64,000 nucleotides of DNA from Acanthaster planci (Eukaryota; Echinodermata; Asteroidea; Valvatida; Acanthasteridae). Below the pieces are notes generated by a model. That model was given only the letters and a program-made list of their open reading frames with translations. It made no database searches and was not told where the DNA came from. Below are positions 46,081 through 58,440 of this stretch, in pieces (position 1 is the first letter of the stretch; each line of letters starts with the position of its first letter). The stretch lies in the NCBI RefSeq assembly GCF_001949145.1, contig NW_019091448.1, positions 433,594-497,593 on the forward strand, written 5' to 3'. The position numbers were made by a program, and so were the translations under genes.

Positions 46081-46968
46081 GTGTGCAAAATTATTTGAAC
46101 ACTTGACGTAGGCCTATTAAGTACTTACAGTAACTTGCTGGTGACGAAATGGCAATCAATATACCCATCAAATGTTTCGTATACGTATGCAAATTATTTT
46201 AACACTTTTCATAAGCGAGAATGAAGTTGCTAGTACTGGAAAAAAAAACAGTTATGTAATGTTTTCCATTTTTGACGCATTATCCAGACAACTCTAGTAA
46301 CCAGCTATTCGTACACCCCTTAATCAATATTCTGCAGTTTTTTGTTTTGTTTTGGTCCAAATCAATTGTAATACTCTTTGCATGCATTAGTTGATATTTG
46401 AAGCTCTTCATGGTGGTACTGGCAAGTAGAGATTATACTGTAGGTCTGTGATAGCATCGTGCAAAAATACGGAAACGTATTACAGCCACGCATATAATTC
46501 TTTTCAAGTACGTACGTACGTGACAGTTTCACTTACGTACGTGATAGTTTTCACGTACGTACGGACTCAAATCCACCAAAACCAGACCGGGGGTGTGCGT
46601 GCAAGTTACACGTGACAACGGTGTGTCAACCTAAACGGACGTAAAAACTATCACGGCTTTGAGTACTCACCGGTTCCTCTCAGAACCACACCTTTTCTGA
46701 AGAGATAATTTCATTGGTGTACCTGCAAACCTACAGCTTAAGTCTGAACAGTAAGTTGGAACGAAACGGCAAGTGTGCATACGCAGAATGTCGAGTGTTC
46801 AAATAATTTTGCAAATGTATATTGCATTCAAGCACTATAATGCTGAAAATAACAACATTTTACGGATATATATGCTGTAATGATTGCCATTTCATCACGG
46901 GGAACTAAAATACATGTACGTGTACACTGTGCCTGAAATATGACGTGTTCAAATAATTTTGCACACTA
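46081..46968. mobile_element. Mariner/Tc1-like non-autonomous element with nested inverted ends
   Basis: Terminal inverted repeats GTGTGCAAAATTATTTGAAC (left) and GTTCAAATAATTTTGCACAC (right) enclose about 890 bp. A second inner pair ('tatgcaaattattttaacac' near 46185; 'gtgttcaaataattttgcaa' near 46796) and an inverted 'gaaatggcaatca/tgattgccatttc' pair make the ends about 150-170 bp long. No transposase ORF remains. Assignment to Tc1/mariner rests on terminus style only. Confidence 0.6.
46508..46563. repeat. Cluster of ACGTACGT palindromes
   Basis: Three runs of two or three TACG/ACGT units with 'gacagttt/gatagttt' spacers inside the mariner-like element at 46081-46968. Probably a simple-repeat expansion. 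Confidence 0.6.
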
Positions 46969-48139
46969 CTGTTTGTCATCATAATTCACAAAGAGTTAAC
47001 AAATCTCACGCTATTACAAAATGTACTTCGGGTTGGGAAGATAATAATTTTGATTAACAGATTTTAGCTCTTAAGGGTAACTGCAACAAAACATCACGCA
47101 AGCTAATAAACACTACAACCAAATACCAGTTGGAAATATCCCCACTTCAACACTTATGGAGTAACTGCGCATTTTGAGGCAAAACTAGTTTAAAAACGTA
47201 CATGACGAACTTTCTGGAAACTGACTGCCCCAAACGACGAGAGAAATGTATAGCCGCGCTGTCCCGGCAACTTTAAAATGCAGAAATGGAACTCCTCTCA
47301 AATTAAGCCCATATTTACCAGGCATGAGCTCTTGTGTATCAAATGGTATGCTGAACGAACTCATTTAATACAGGGTATTATATTTTTGTCAATCTCTGAC
47401 AATTTTGGGATCGAGAAATGTGAAAATAATTTCCGACATTGAAGCAGTAGCTCATATCAGCTCATTTCCGTTGGCTCCCTCTCTGGCTCCTCGTTAGAAA
47501 GGTTTCAAAAGGAACATGTGCAGCCTGTATAGAACCTACCACTTCCCATGCAGAGCTTAACTAATTGCTGGAAATGCTTTGCTGCTGAGGTTTAATGGAC
47601 TGAAATTCTCTCTCAGATAGTTAACAATGTCCATATCACATGACTCGGAAATCATTTCAATATTATAGGGGCACTACACTATTTTGATGCGCTGATGAGG
47701 AGGATCAGCTGCTCTTTTAAGGGTTTTCAGGCGCAACATTAAAGGTAGAAATAAATATGACGAGTTTCATTTTAAAATCTTTGAATGTTCTCTTAATGTT
47801 GGACCTTTGGTGCGTTTATATGAGGACGATCAAATGACCATGTGGGTTTTCGGGTGCAACATTAGGAAAAAATTAAATTACGAGTAAGATGACTTGTTCC
47901 GTCTGAAGATGTTCTCTTTTTGAAGGTCTATAACTATTCCCTTTTCTTGGCGGGGAGTTGGGTTGCTTGTTAAGTTTCAGGAGCCAAAATTTAGGCCCTA
48001 AAAAGCCCCCCCCTCAAAAAAGGGTACAAATTATAAGAGTTTATCGAAAAGAAAACTGTTATGAAGATATATTATTCATCATGCGATTTTCCTGCAGAAG
48101 CAAGAACTATTAGGAATTAATACGGTTGACCATGCACCT

Positions 48140-48249
48140 ACGGAAGCGTATAAGTGCCACTTGCAATTTTTTTCGAGTTATTACCGGTATCTCGCCGCGG
48201 CGAGATAATAACTCGAAAAAATTGCAAAGTGGCCCTTATACGCTTCCGT
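48140..48249. repeat. Near-perfect 110-bp hairpin
   Basis: ACGGAAGCGTATAAGTGCCA on the left pairs with TGGCCCTTATACGCTTCCGT on the right (one-base bulge). Pairing continues through 'ttgcaatttttttcgagtta' to a GC-rich tip around 'tctcgccgcggcgaga'. The arms are about 50 bp with few mismatches. It could be a MITE or the template of a small-RNA hairpin. No ORF is implied. Confidence 0.75.
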
Positions 48250-50429
48250 TTTATGCACAAATCCCCAACCGAGATTTTTTTCACCTCATCTTAAAATGTA
48301 TGAAATCCCAGCGGATTTTAATGCTATGCATTTCAAATTACTCCATTTAAAGTCGAAATAAATCCTGTTCGTAGAAATTTAACTGCCTGGGATTAGTTGG
48401 AACATCGAGCTACTTTATATGCAAATAAAACCAGTTCTAATAAGCCCATGAAATCCGCATGCATTACAAAAAGCAGAGCTCTGAAACAAGAGTTTCTCCG
48501 ACTTGGAGAGTCTGAGTTAGAGAACTTTGAGCAGCCAAATTTTAAGTTTTCTCATTTGGCAGCAGAGTGGAGCGATGTCGTGTTAGCAGTGTCCCCCGCA
48601 TGGCAATGTGTAAATGAGAACAGTGCCTGCGTCGTAAAGGGGAGAATGGCACAAAATAGTACTGTATAAGGTTGGTCATTCGCATTACGTGTAAATACAA
48701 TATACATGTTCTGAGGACAATTTATCATTGTTATTAATGATGCCACAATCTAATCTTACCATGCCACGCAATCTTATCATTGTCCTAGTCGTTGGTTTAA
48801 TTGTTTATTTTTGTCCGTATGGGTGTTTGAGCTTAACTCGTGATGGCAATTCCAGCCAAATTTATGTTGTTATTATGTGCAGCTAGAGACAGAACGACTG
48901 TGTTGCCTTGCCATTCCAACGGATTACTGTGATTCTCATTTTAGCTGCACAATTACTATTACATCTTTGGCACAATGTGCACTCTCGGTTGACCCGTCCT
49001 CGCGCGTTCCGTATAGTGTTCACAGAGCACACTACAGACCGAAGGCAGTGGACACCAAGGGCTTGAAGTCAGCTTGTCAAGTTGATATTGCTGCAGTTGG
49101 AGCCCTTTTTCACACTCTGAAAACTCCCGGTTCAGACTGACCAGGGAAAAGGGTAAAACGGTCCAGGGCGGGATAATTTTTGATAAGGTAAATTGCCAGG
49201 CCCTACAGGTCAATTTGACTCCGGTTTTTAGGGGGGTATGAACCTCAGAGGAAACGAGGGTTAGCTTGCCTTACACCTATTGCTTTCAGTACAGATGACC
49301 GACACATTGTTGAAGATGACTTTTGAAGATGCGCGAGGTTTGGTGAGCGAACTGTCAGCTAAACGCTTGTATTACATTATCAAGTAATATCAACGTAATG
49401 ACATTCTTGCCAGATTTTTCCTGGTCTGTTCAGCAGATGGAAATATGATGAATATTAAACGGGGGGAGTATATAGCCCATAAGTTCTAAAATGGGCCATA
49501 AACAATAAGGTGGAAGACAAAATATAACATAGAATTCAAACGGTGTTTGTTCAAATAAAAATGCAACGAATCGAATATTTCAAAAGCCCAAACCCCCCAG
49601 AGATACATGTAGTAGGCCTATACTAAGTAGTGAGAGCTTAACTCTCACCGTGCTCCTGCCGCCAACAACAACTTTGGGAACCATAAAGAGTGCTGTGTTT
49701 TTCACGTTCGATAACATCACCATTATTTATGACTTACGTGTATACGATACATGTAGTGCCCAGTCACTTTCAAATGTGCACTTGTTTGGAAAATCTTGAT
49801 TATTGGGGATCCTTTGGCATGTAATCTTGTAAATTCAAACTACCGTATAGGAGGCGTTCTACGCCTGCAACCCCAACGAAAAAGAGACACCCGGCAGCAG
49901 CCATGCTGTAAGCAAGTCCCAAGGCTCCACATATGCACCACAGTAAATGCAGCGGGCCAGTTGTTCTAAACCGCGAATCCGTACCACAGCAAGTGATCTC
50001 CACAGAAACGCAGTCCGTCAAGGTTCAGACGTCTGTAACCCAGCCGGTTGACCACACGGAAGGGTACTGTCCACTAATTCAAGCTCATTGAAAACAGTGT
50101 AAAATCAGCATTATCCAGGGCCCAGTAACATAGTATAAGATTTCAACATCCCTGAGATTTCTGAAATAACGCAAATTTAATTTTTTCCTGGTTCCTAATC
50201 TTTCAATTTCTTTTTCACTTTTTTTTGGTGGGTAACCAATTATATTTTTAATTAGGCCTATTCCCACAAAACAAAATCACCCCCGGAGGTGATTTTTCCG
50301 AAGTCTGCTTGCAGCCATTTGTCAAGCGGCAACCCTCAACTTTCGGGCACATATACCATTTTTCAACTGTATGATTTTCAGATTCTGCTCTCAGATGGAA
50401 GCCCAAAGAAGGGAGTCAATTTCATTTCA

Positions 50430-50660
50430 AAACACGGCCCCTGCTCGGAGCGGATAGGAAAGAACATGCCTCGCTATCCGCCTCGAGCAGAAGCACCCCC
50501 TCATCGGTTGAAAAGAGCCTCGTTGGTTGAGAGTGTTCCTTTTTTTTGGCAGCAATGGGACTGTGAAGCGTGCATTACCTCGTCGTTCGTGAACCAGTTC
50601 CGACCGAAGAAGCCTCCGTTGCTAAGAAAAAAGCGCCCTCTCTTGGTCCACCTTGAAGCC
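50430..50660 (-). repeat. Dispersed repeat family A, copy 4
   Basis: Inverted copy: 'ccgcctcgagcagaagcacc', 'ccctcatcggttgaaa', 'tcgttcgtgaaccag' and 'agaagcctccgttgctaag'. Together with copy 3 it defines the family's 3' block best. Confidence 0.65.
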
Positions 50661-51617
50661 CATTAGCACGAGTGGGTCCGGATTCATGAAATTGTTCAGT
50701 CGTGAGCTGGGTTGCAGCAGAGAGGAATACGAACACTTATTCCTCCATGGTTGCACATTAGGCCTATTTTTTTGTATCTCAGGACCGTGTCAAAAAGCAT
50801 TTAGGGTAGGCCTACGACTTCCAAACAATAACATTTCATTATTCACAGGAATAATTTGAGGTAATTTAGCTGCACTTCAAGTCTTCAGTAAGTGTACGCT
50901 ACCGCGTTTATCAGACAGAAATTATAAGCAAAGCGTTCTCTCCGAATGAGTACTATAGACCCTTGCTGAGGATTTATTAAAGTGTGGTGATCATCTGCCA
51001 AAATTAAAAGCACCATAAAAAAATGGTAATATCCTTTTAGTTCGCAGCCCGCGTAAAGGGCCATGTATTTTCCCCCAGTTTCATGAAGCATGGGCCTACA
51101 TACTAGCCCAGACCTACTCTTTCCACCTCTACTCCGCATCCGTCACATGCTGAAGCTGTTTACCTCCACGTTTAGGCCTACTAAACTAATAGGAAAACCG
51201 ATTATTTGTTATCATCATTCTAAACATTTTTGAAACTAGTTTAGATATATTGCTTCAGCCCCCTCTTCTAACGAACGATTTGGCAGACTTGCGAAAATGA
51301 GAGAGAAGGCACAAATGACTGGAATTCTTTTTCATTTTGAAATTAAAGCGCCAACATCATTGATAGACTGCTCGCCACCTTTTAATGTTGCCATAAGGAT
51401 AAAGCATACGCCTGGGTACCATTTTAATGGGTATTTGGGAACTAGTACCTTGCATTCCCTAAAGCTACTTTTCATAATTAGTTTCGGGCGTATATTCTGG
51501 TAGCCATGCTAACAATAGCGCCGGTCGCACTAGCACTCCAAAGTTCGAGTCCTCATCAACACTCAGCACTTTTGGAAGCGGAAATCGGCTCGCACGGATG
51601 TGACTGTTGGCATAATC

Positions 51618-54600
51618 ATGGGATCTCGAACATCGAGTTTGCTTCAAGCGGAGGAAATTGAGGAAATCCAAAAAGAAACAGGGTGTAAGTCAATGTTAAT
51701 AAGTTAGGGTTAAGCAGATGCGGGCATTGCAGAACTCCTGGTACTCGTCGTAGGCCTTAGCCTAGACCCGTAAACAGGGCCCAACGAATACTCCTCCGTC
51801 GTATACTGGGCCTTGTCCCGTTTAATAGGGATTTCTTTCGAAAACGTTATCCGGGACATCCGGGGGGCATAATTAAACATCCGCTTAATTTTATGAGCTG
51901 AAATTGCACCGGTATGTTCACTACTTACGCTGTAAAAAATCCACTAGGTTGCTAATTGTAGAAAACTTGCCTTTTCCTCGTTTGGAGGAAAAAATGTTGC
52001 CTTTTTTCTACTCCATACGAATTTTCGCCTGACTTGTACATTACACAGACTCCTTTGTATGATTAAGTGATGGTACCCTGTACGAGAGCCTGTCTAGTTT
52101 GCACCCAGACTTCTAGCCCCACCAGTGTGGCACAGACTCTCACTCCCGATCCATCCTTAGCCACACATCCGTATGCGCAATTTCGTGTCGGCGTATTGAA
52201 CATTTCGGCGCACCCACTTATCATCATGGGCGCAATTTCTTTTGCACACGAACATGATTCTTGACCTTTCCACTTTCTAAAAACCATTTATTGAATGATT
52301 TCACTCACGTTATTCAAGTATTTTCCTGTCTTTTTGCCTTTATCCATTCAATCTAACAGGTTCGCTCTCACAGTCGCCATCTTTAAAATAAGGTCATTGA
52401 AGAGTACGACACTTGACCCCTCATCGTCTCGACGGTGTGCAAAAGAAATTGCGTCCACGATGATAAGTGGGTGCGCCGAAATATTCAATATGCCGACACG
52501 AAATTACGTATACGGATGTGTGGCTCATCATCTCGATGGCTGTTCCATGTCAAAATATATAATACACGGACTGAGCGATAAGATACTACATGTACCAATG
52601 GGCTCTTCCAAAACTTGGGCAGCAGTTTAGATATGTCGTCGAGACGATGAGGGGTCAAGTGATGTAATGTTCAACGACCTTATTTTAAAGATGGCGACTG
52701 TGAGAGCGAGCCAGTTATATTGAATGGATAATGGCAAAAAGACTGGAAAAGACCTGAAAAACGTGAGTGAAATCATTCAATAAATGGTTTTTAGAAAGCG
52801 GAAAGGTCAAGGATCTTGTCAGTGTGCAAAAGAAATTGCACCCACAATGATAAGTGGGTGCGGCAAAAATTTTCAGTACGCTGACACGAAATTGCGTATA
52901 CCAATGTGTGGCTAAGGATGGAGCGGGAGTGAGAGTCCGTGCCAGTCCGTAGGCCTAAGCCTACTCCGAGAACTTTGAGTCATTGCTCCGTCACGTCCAT
53001 GTGGTTATCGTGGTGTGACTCAGAGGTGATGCCATTTCTATAAGTACTATATATAATGCTGTGTTTTTAAATCCAGTTTTGTAGTGAAGATCCTTTAAGG
53101 CAAACTCCGCTTTTTCAACCAAATTTTCCTGTGAGCATAGTGAGAGCCTACTCCCCTCTTAACACGCCAGAATGTGAGTTTCAGACCATAAGACTGGGTA
53201 TCCACTGAAAAATCTGACATTTTTACTCACCAGTCTCTCGTGTGTCCACATGACTTGCGCTATGCCGATCAGGCATATTGGGCAAGAAAAATGTTTAGCT
53301 CATTGGTTGCACATGCATTGGGCCAATAGCCAGGCTTGCTCTGCATTTTGGTCAGGCCCATACCATTTTCGGTGCGTGACACGTGCGGCGCTGTGAGTCA
53401 TTGACNTGCACACGAACATGATTCTTGACCTTTCCACTTTCTAAAAACCATTTATTGAATGATTTCACTCACGTTATTCAAGTATTTTCCTGTCTTTTTG
53501 CCTTTATCCATTCAATCTAACAGGTTCGCTCTCACAGTCGCCATCTTTAAAATAAGGTTGTTGAAGAGTACGACACTTGACCCCTCATCGTCTCGACGGT
53601 GTGCAAAAGAAATTGCGTCCACGATGATAAGTGGGTGCGCCAAAATATTCAATATGCCGACACAAAATTACGTATACGGATGTGTGGCTCATCATCTCGA
53701 TGGCTGTTCCATGTCAAGATATATAATACACGGACTGAGCAATAAGCTCTTCCAAAACTTGGGCAGCAGTTTAGATATGTCGTCGAGACGATGAGGGGTC
53801 AAGTGACGTAACGTTCAACGACCTTATTTTAAAGATGGCGACTGTGAGAGCGAGTCAGTTATATTGAATGGATAATGGCAAAAAGACTGGAAAAGACCTG
53901 AAAAACGTGAGTGAAATCATTCAATAAATGTTTTTAGAAAGCGGAAAGGTCAAGGATCTTGTCACTGTGCAAAAGAAATTGCACCCACAATGATAAGTGG
54001 GTGCGGCAAAAATTTTCAGTATGCTGACACGAAATTGCGTATACCGATGTGTGGCTAAGGATGGAGCGGGAGTGAGAGTCCGTGCCACACTAGTGGGGCT
54101 AGGCCTAAGCCTACTCCGAGAACTTTGAGTCATTGCTCCGTCACGTCCATGTGGTTATGGTGGTGTGACTCAGAGGTGATGCCATTTCTATAAGTACTAT
54201 ATATAACGCTGTGTTTTTTAAATCCAGTTTTGTAGTGAAGATCCTTTAGGGCAAACTCTGCTTTTTCAACCAAATTTTCCTGTGAGCATGGTGAGAGCCT
54301 ACTCCCCTCTTAACACGCCAGAATGTGAGTTTCAGACCATAAGACTGGGTATCCACTGAAAAATCCGACATTTTTACTCACCAGTCTCTCGTGTGTCCAC
54401 ATGACTTGCGCTATGCCGATCAGGCATATTGGGCAAGAACAATGTTTAGCTCATTGGTTGCACATGCGTTGGGCCAATAGCCAGGCTTGCTCTGCATTTT
54501 GGTTAGGCCCATACCATTTTCAAAGGCAGGGGGTCGTATCTTGTTTTCATTGCTCGACTGTTCTTGCTGTGTGACTTGCAGGCCGATAACATCAGAATCG

Positions 54601-57600
54601 GTGCGTGACACGTGCGGCGCTGTGAGTCATTGGCCNAGATACATTTATTTATTTCTGTGAAAGTCATTCAGTCCATTCCTTTTTTATTTCATGAGTGAGG
54701 AGTTATAGGCCTACAGCTTGTCTTTACACTGTATACCCTCCAAACCAAAAACAAGTCACGCAGCAAGAATGGTCATGCAGTGAAATCAACTTGTAATCCC
54801 CTGCATCTGAAAATAGTTGAATCGAAATGTGCAGCAGGCTTAGCCATTGGCTGGCCGGACACCTGCGCAATGTGATAAACACAGACGGCATGAACAGCGC
54901 AATCGATGTTGGGTGGACATGAGAGATTGGTGAGTAAAAATGTCAGATTTGTCAATGAATACTCGGTCTCATTGTCTGAAGCTCCCGTTCAGGATGTATA
55001 AGAGCCACAGTTACTTCACAGTTGCTCTCACGGGAAAATTTAATTGAAACAGCGGAGCTTGCTTTAAAGGATCTTCACCGCAAAAAATTGGCTTGAAAAC
55101 ACAAAGCCTCACAACCCTATGAAAATGGCACACGTATACTGTAACACCTCTGAGTCACACAAAGTAGTGACTCAGAGATCTCGAAGTATCCTGACTAGGC
55201 CCTACTCCCCGTGAGTTGGCACGGTTGGAGGTTCTCAAGTCACTTTTAATGGGTCCGTAACGCTGTGGAATTTAACTGCAGCCCCAACAATGACCTTCTG
55301 TCAGTCATCAAAACTGTACGTTCTCAATCAAATCTTCTCCCCTAAAGCCATCAAAACTAAATTGTATCTCTTTAAAATGCGTTGGTTATAGTTTTTGAAC
55401 CGTGTAACTAGTCATATGGAGTAGTGACTTTGAGTTCTGTAAGTAGGCATTGCGTAGGCCAGCTAGCCCAGGTTGGACGCCAGTCTTCATTACATCACAA
55501 CTAAAACCATAGCCTTCAGCAAATGTCGAACCCCACGGTTGGTGTATGCCCACATGTACATGCCATGCCTGTGACGGAAAGAATTCTAATATGGAACGCA
55601 CAACTCCCTGTGACATGCGGGAGCTTTGTGATCTTTCACGTTAAAAACATTGTACGACATTATGATAAGTCAATGGGGTTTTCACCAAGCAACCGACGTA
55701 CTGTGCTTTACAGTATCTTTTTTATAAATGTAGGATCCTTGAAGCCTGCAGGCTGTATTTCAAAGAAATCCCTGGTCTTTGTCGCTGTTGTGGTCGAGTA
55801 CTTTACAAGTATCAAGTTCTCTGCCAAACATTTAACTAGTTAGGAAGGAACAAAGCTGAAGAACGGTATATGGGCATTTAATGATATGTGCACAAAGGTA
55901 AGATTACATAAGTACATCATGACTTCAGACTATTACTGTTCAATAAAAATTAAGTTTTTAGGACAAAAGTACTCAAAAAATACTCCCCGGTGCACTTTTT
56001 GAGTACTTTTCTCCTTAAACCTTAACTTTTGCAAAACTGGGAGTGTCTGAAGTCTTACATGTACAGTTTGTCATCTTACCTTTGTGCATTTTTCATCAAA
56101 TGCCTACAGGTACGTAGTCCAGCTTTATTCCCTCTTACCTAGTCGATTATTTGGTAGAGAACCTTGGTACTCTAAAAGTGCTTGACTTGACTGTTCAGAA
56201 ATAAAAATGGATGAATTATTTGTTGATTATTTTTCCTGCAATACAGTTTCCAAAAGACAAATTGTACGACTCTACAGTCGCTTCACGAGCTTGGACAAGA
56301 GTGACAATGGAGCTCTGAGGTAAATTGATGAGAGATCTGTGATATTTCCAAGTAAAGATATTTAATAAAAATGGGATAGTTACATGTACTTGCACCTCAT
56401 TAGGTGTTACTTAGGTGCAAAGTACTATACATATGGATGTTGTGCTCATATATGAAGTGGTTAATTATTCCTGTCTTGTTGGCTTTGCTTTCTCTGCTAA
56501 CAAAGGACATTGTTTCTATTGAAAAACAAAATCCTCTGGCAGCGAATGCATATTTTGCCATGGACAAATGGAGTTCCCCTTCTTTATTTCTGGCGTTTGT
56601 CCAGGGTCTGTTTGCATGGACTTAAGATGTGATAAACTCGCTTAAGACTTTCCTTGAAGTTTGTGTCAGCTACTCAGATACATGTCGTGGGAACATTTGA
56701 ACCTGCTCACAGTGTTGTCGCATAACCCGTTATTTTTGTCTTTCGCTCTGCACCCTCAGTCGTGAAGATTTGCTTAGGATCCCAGAACTTGCGATCAACC
56801 CACTGGGCGACCGCATCATTCATGCCTTCTTCATGGACAACCCGGAGAGCAAGATCAACTTCCGTCAGTTCATGCGCACACTGTCACTCTTCAGGCCAAT
56901 CAAGAGCCGAGACAAGGATGCGGAGAACCCTTGCAACAGTCGGGACAACAAACTAAAATGTGAATACATGTGTATGTTGTTAGAAATGAAGTTGGACTGT
57001 CTACTTTGAGCCAAGTCCCATCTTTGTAAGCAAAAGTACTGTGCTTACCACTGGCAGGACTTGGGTGGTATTTCATGATTAGCAGATTTAACCTAAATGC
57101 CTGCACATTTTAAGTAAAAATTCATTTATTAGGTCACTATCGCAGAAATCTGTGCTAACCAAGTAAACTAATAATCCTCAATTGCGGGATCATGACTTGA
57201 TAATGCAATGCACATAATCCAAATTTGCTCACCTATTGAAATACACTCATTAATGTAAAAAGTTATTCACCCAGTAAAATCCATTCAGGTTTAAAGTCTG
57301 CTGGGTCCTTTATGGATGCTGCAAATCCTTCTGGTCAAAAGCATTTATGGTCTTCACATGGATCAACATGATCCATTAAGTCAAGGGTCTTTGAATTCTG
57401 AACTGGAGAATTGTGCACTCAACATGTTCTTAGTGTATTTTTGTAGAGTGGTTTGTTGCTTGTGCACAGTTGGCCTTGGTAACTGGACGTCACTCACCAG
57501 TTCCAACTTTTCATGCCACAGTTGCCTTTCGCATGTACGACCTGGACAGCAGCGGCACGGTGACTCGAGAGGAACTGCTGGTCATTCTCCAAATGATGGT

Positions 57601-58440
57601 GGGGTCCAACATAACAGAGGAGCAGCTGGGATCCATCGCGGACAGGACCATCGCTGAGGCAGATGAGGACAACAGTGGTGCCATCTCGTACGAAAATTTT
57701 GCCAAGGTGGGTGTTATGTATTCCCCTAATGTCCTCCTGCTTCGGGAGTGGCAGTCACTTGAAGGATTTGTCATCTGTGTTTCAGTGAACTCTCTCCACA
57801 AAACATGAGGGGCATTGAAAATGCATAATGCATCTTATTTGATAACTTCATGGGCAATGCTCAAGGAGAGAAAAAATAATCGTTCTGCATAAATTTTGAA
57901 AAGGACTCAGACTTTATAGTGGCCCGTCCAGTTTTACAATATCGTTTCCGTCATTTTCAAATGAGTGTACAAATTGTAAGCTGGGAAGGAGGGTGGAAAA
58001 ATGCACATTGCACACTTCGTTAAAAAGCTGACCCCAAAATTGGATGACCTCTTATTGTCAGAAATATCACTGAAGGAAAGTTAACGTGGGGAGAGCAGGT
58101 GTTTTAAACTGATGAAGTAATTCAAACAATGCTACTTAATTTCTTCCCTGCATTTTACCACCAAGAAGGTGTTTTAAAAAACAAAGTTTTCAATTGCTGA
58201 ATGTACTCGTTCTTGCTGCTTTAATAGAGAAAAAACCTTCAGTATCTCAAGAAATTTGGTTGTCTTTAAATGTGCTACATCGGGGATCTGAACCAGTCAG
58301 ACATTTAAACCTGCCACTATTTAAAGTCACAAAATGTCCAGCCTAACAAAAATGTTTCAAGACGTTTCCTTTTTCTTGCCCACCAGGCTCTGGAGAGGAC
58401 GGATGTGGAGCAGATGATGAGCATCCGTTTCCTGAACTGA
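51618..58440 (+). CDS. CHP1: Calcineurin B homologous protein 1 (CHP1) orthologue
   Basis: Five coding exons, 51618-51684, 56247-56319, 56760-56959, 57522-57706 and 58387-58440, all GT-AG with agreeing phases, encode 192 residues (vertebrate CHP1 is 195). The N-terminus MGSRTSSLL is a myristoylation signal. Conserved CHP1 blocks follow: 'RLYSRFTSLDK', 'RIPELAINPLGDRII', 'MRTL..FRPI', 'EQLGSIADRTI..AD' and a terminal 'MMSIRFLN'. There are four EF-hands. EF1 and EF2 are degenerate, as in the family. EF3 loop (120-131) is canonical DLDSSGTVTREE. EF4 loop (161-172) is DEDNSGAISYEN, where the usual Glu at position 12 is Asn. CHP1 is a calcium-binding myristoylated protein that binds Na+/H+ exchangers and other partners at membranes. 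Intron 1 (4.6 kb) carries the repeats and gaps at 52.1-55.2 kb. Identification is firm. Confidence 0.96.
52114..52943. repeat. Large foldback element H in CHP1 intron 1
   Basis: The left arm begins TAGCCCCACCAGTGTGGCAC and runs through 'gactctcactccc', 'cttagccacacatccgtatg', 'aagaaattgc.cccac' and 'aatgatttcactcacgtt'. The right arm mirrors all of these in reverse order and ends 'gggagtgagagtccgtgcc'. The arms are about 260-280 bp each, with an inner palindromic pair flanking the centre ('cccctcatcgtctcgac' / 'gtcgagacgatgagggg'). It codes for nothing; open frames at 52295-52630 are palindrome by-products. Confidence 0.8.
53406..53406. other. Single-N scaffold gap
   Basis: A lone N joins 'gtgagtcattgac' to 'tgcacacgaacatg', exactly at the start of the duplicated block. 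It marks an assembly join rather than a sequenced base. Confidence 0.9.
53407..54635 (+). repeat. Second copy of 52245-53405, bounded by N gaps
   Basis: The block repeats 52245-53405 from 'tgcacacgaacatgattctt' to 'ctgtgagtcattg' with scattered substitutions. It lacks about 20 bp (the 'gatactacatgtaccaatgg' region) and has an extra ~80 bp before 'gtgcgtgacacg'. It keeps the true right end of the foldback ('gtgccacactagtggggcta', to 54101). Both ends fall at single Ns, so it may be the alternative haplotype placed in tandem; a real tandem duplication is also possible. Confidence 0.8.
54636..54636. other. Single-N scaffold gap
   Basis: A lone N after 'gagtcattggcc' closes the duplicated block. 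Confidence 0.9.
54830..55195 (-). repeat. Inverted diverged copy of 52970-53400
   Basis: The reverse complement matches 52970-53400 and its duplicate: 'gtgactcagaggtg', 'gtgaagatcctttaa', 'caaattttcc.gtgag/taaattttcccgtgag' and 'ctgacatttttactcacca' occur in the same order. The sequence outside the foldback is therefore also repetitive, with three copies in intron 1. Confidence 0.7.

Larger units (their letters stand above)
46969..51617. other. Stretch upstream of CHP1 with hairpin and repeat copies but no supported gene
   Basis: Contains the hairpin at 48140-48249 and the family A copy at 50430-50660. A minus-strand open frame at 49800-50021 has a hydrophobic, membrane-like segment, but its boundaries and family are unclear. 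Immediately before CHP1, 'ggaagcggaaat' (about 51574) resembles an ETS site and may be part of the CHP1 promoter. Confidence 0.4.

Noticed and set aside
49800-50021. Minus-strand open frame with a membrane-like hydrophobic segment
   Set aside because: No Met in good context, another frame over its first part is equally open, and no homologous family is recognised.
52295-53794. Two nearly identical 111-codon open frames
   Set aside because: Both are translations of the foldback element H and its N-bounded duplicate.
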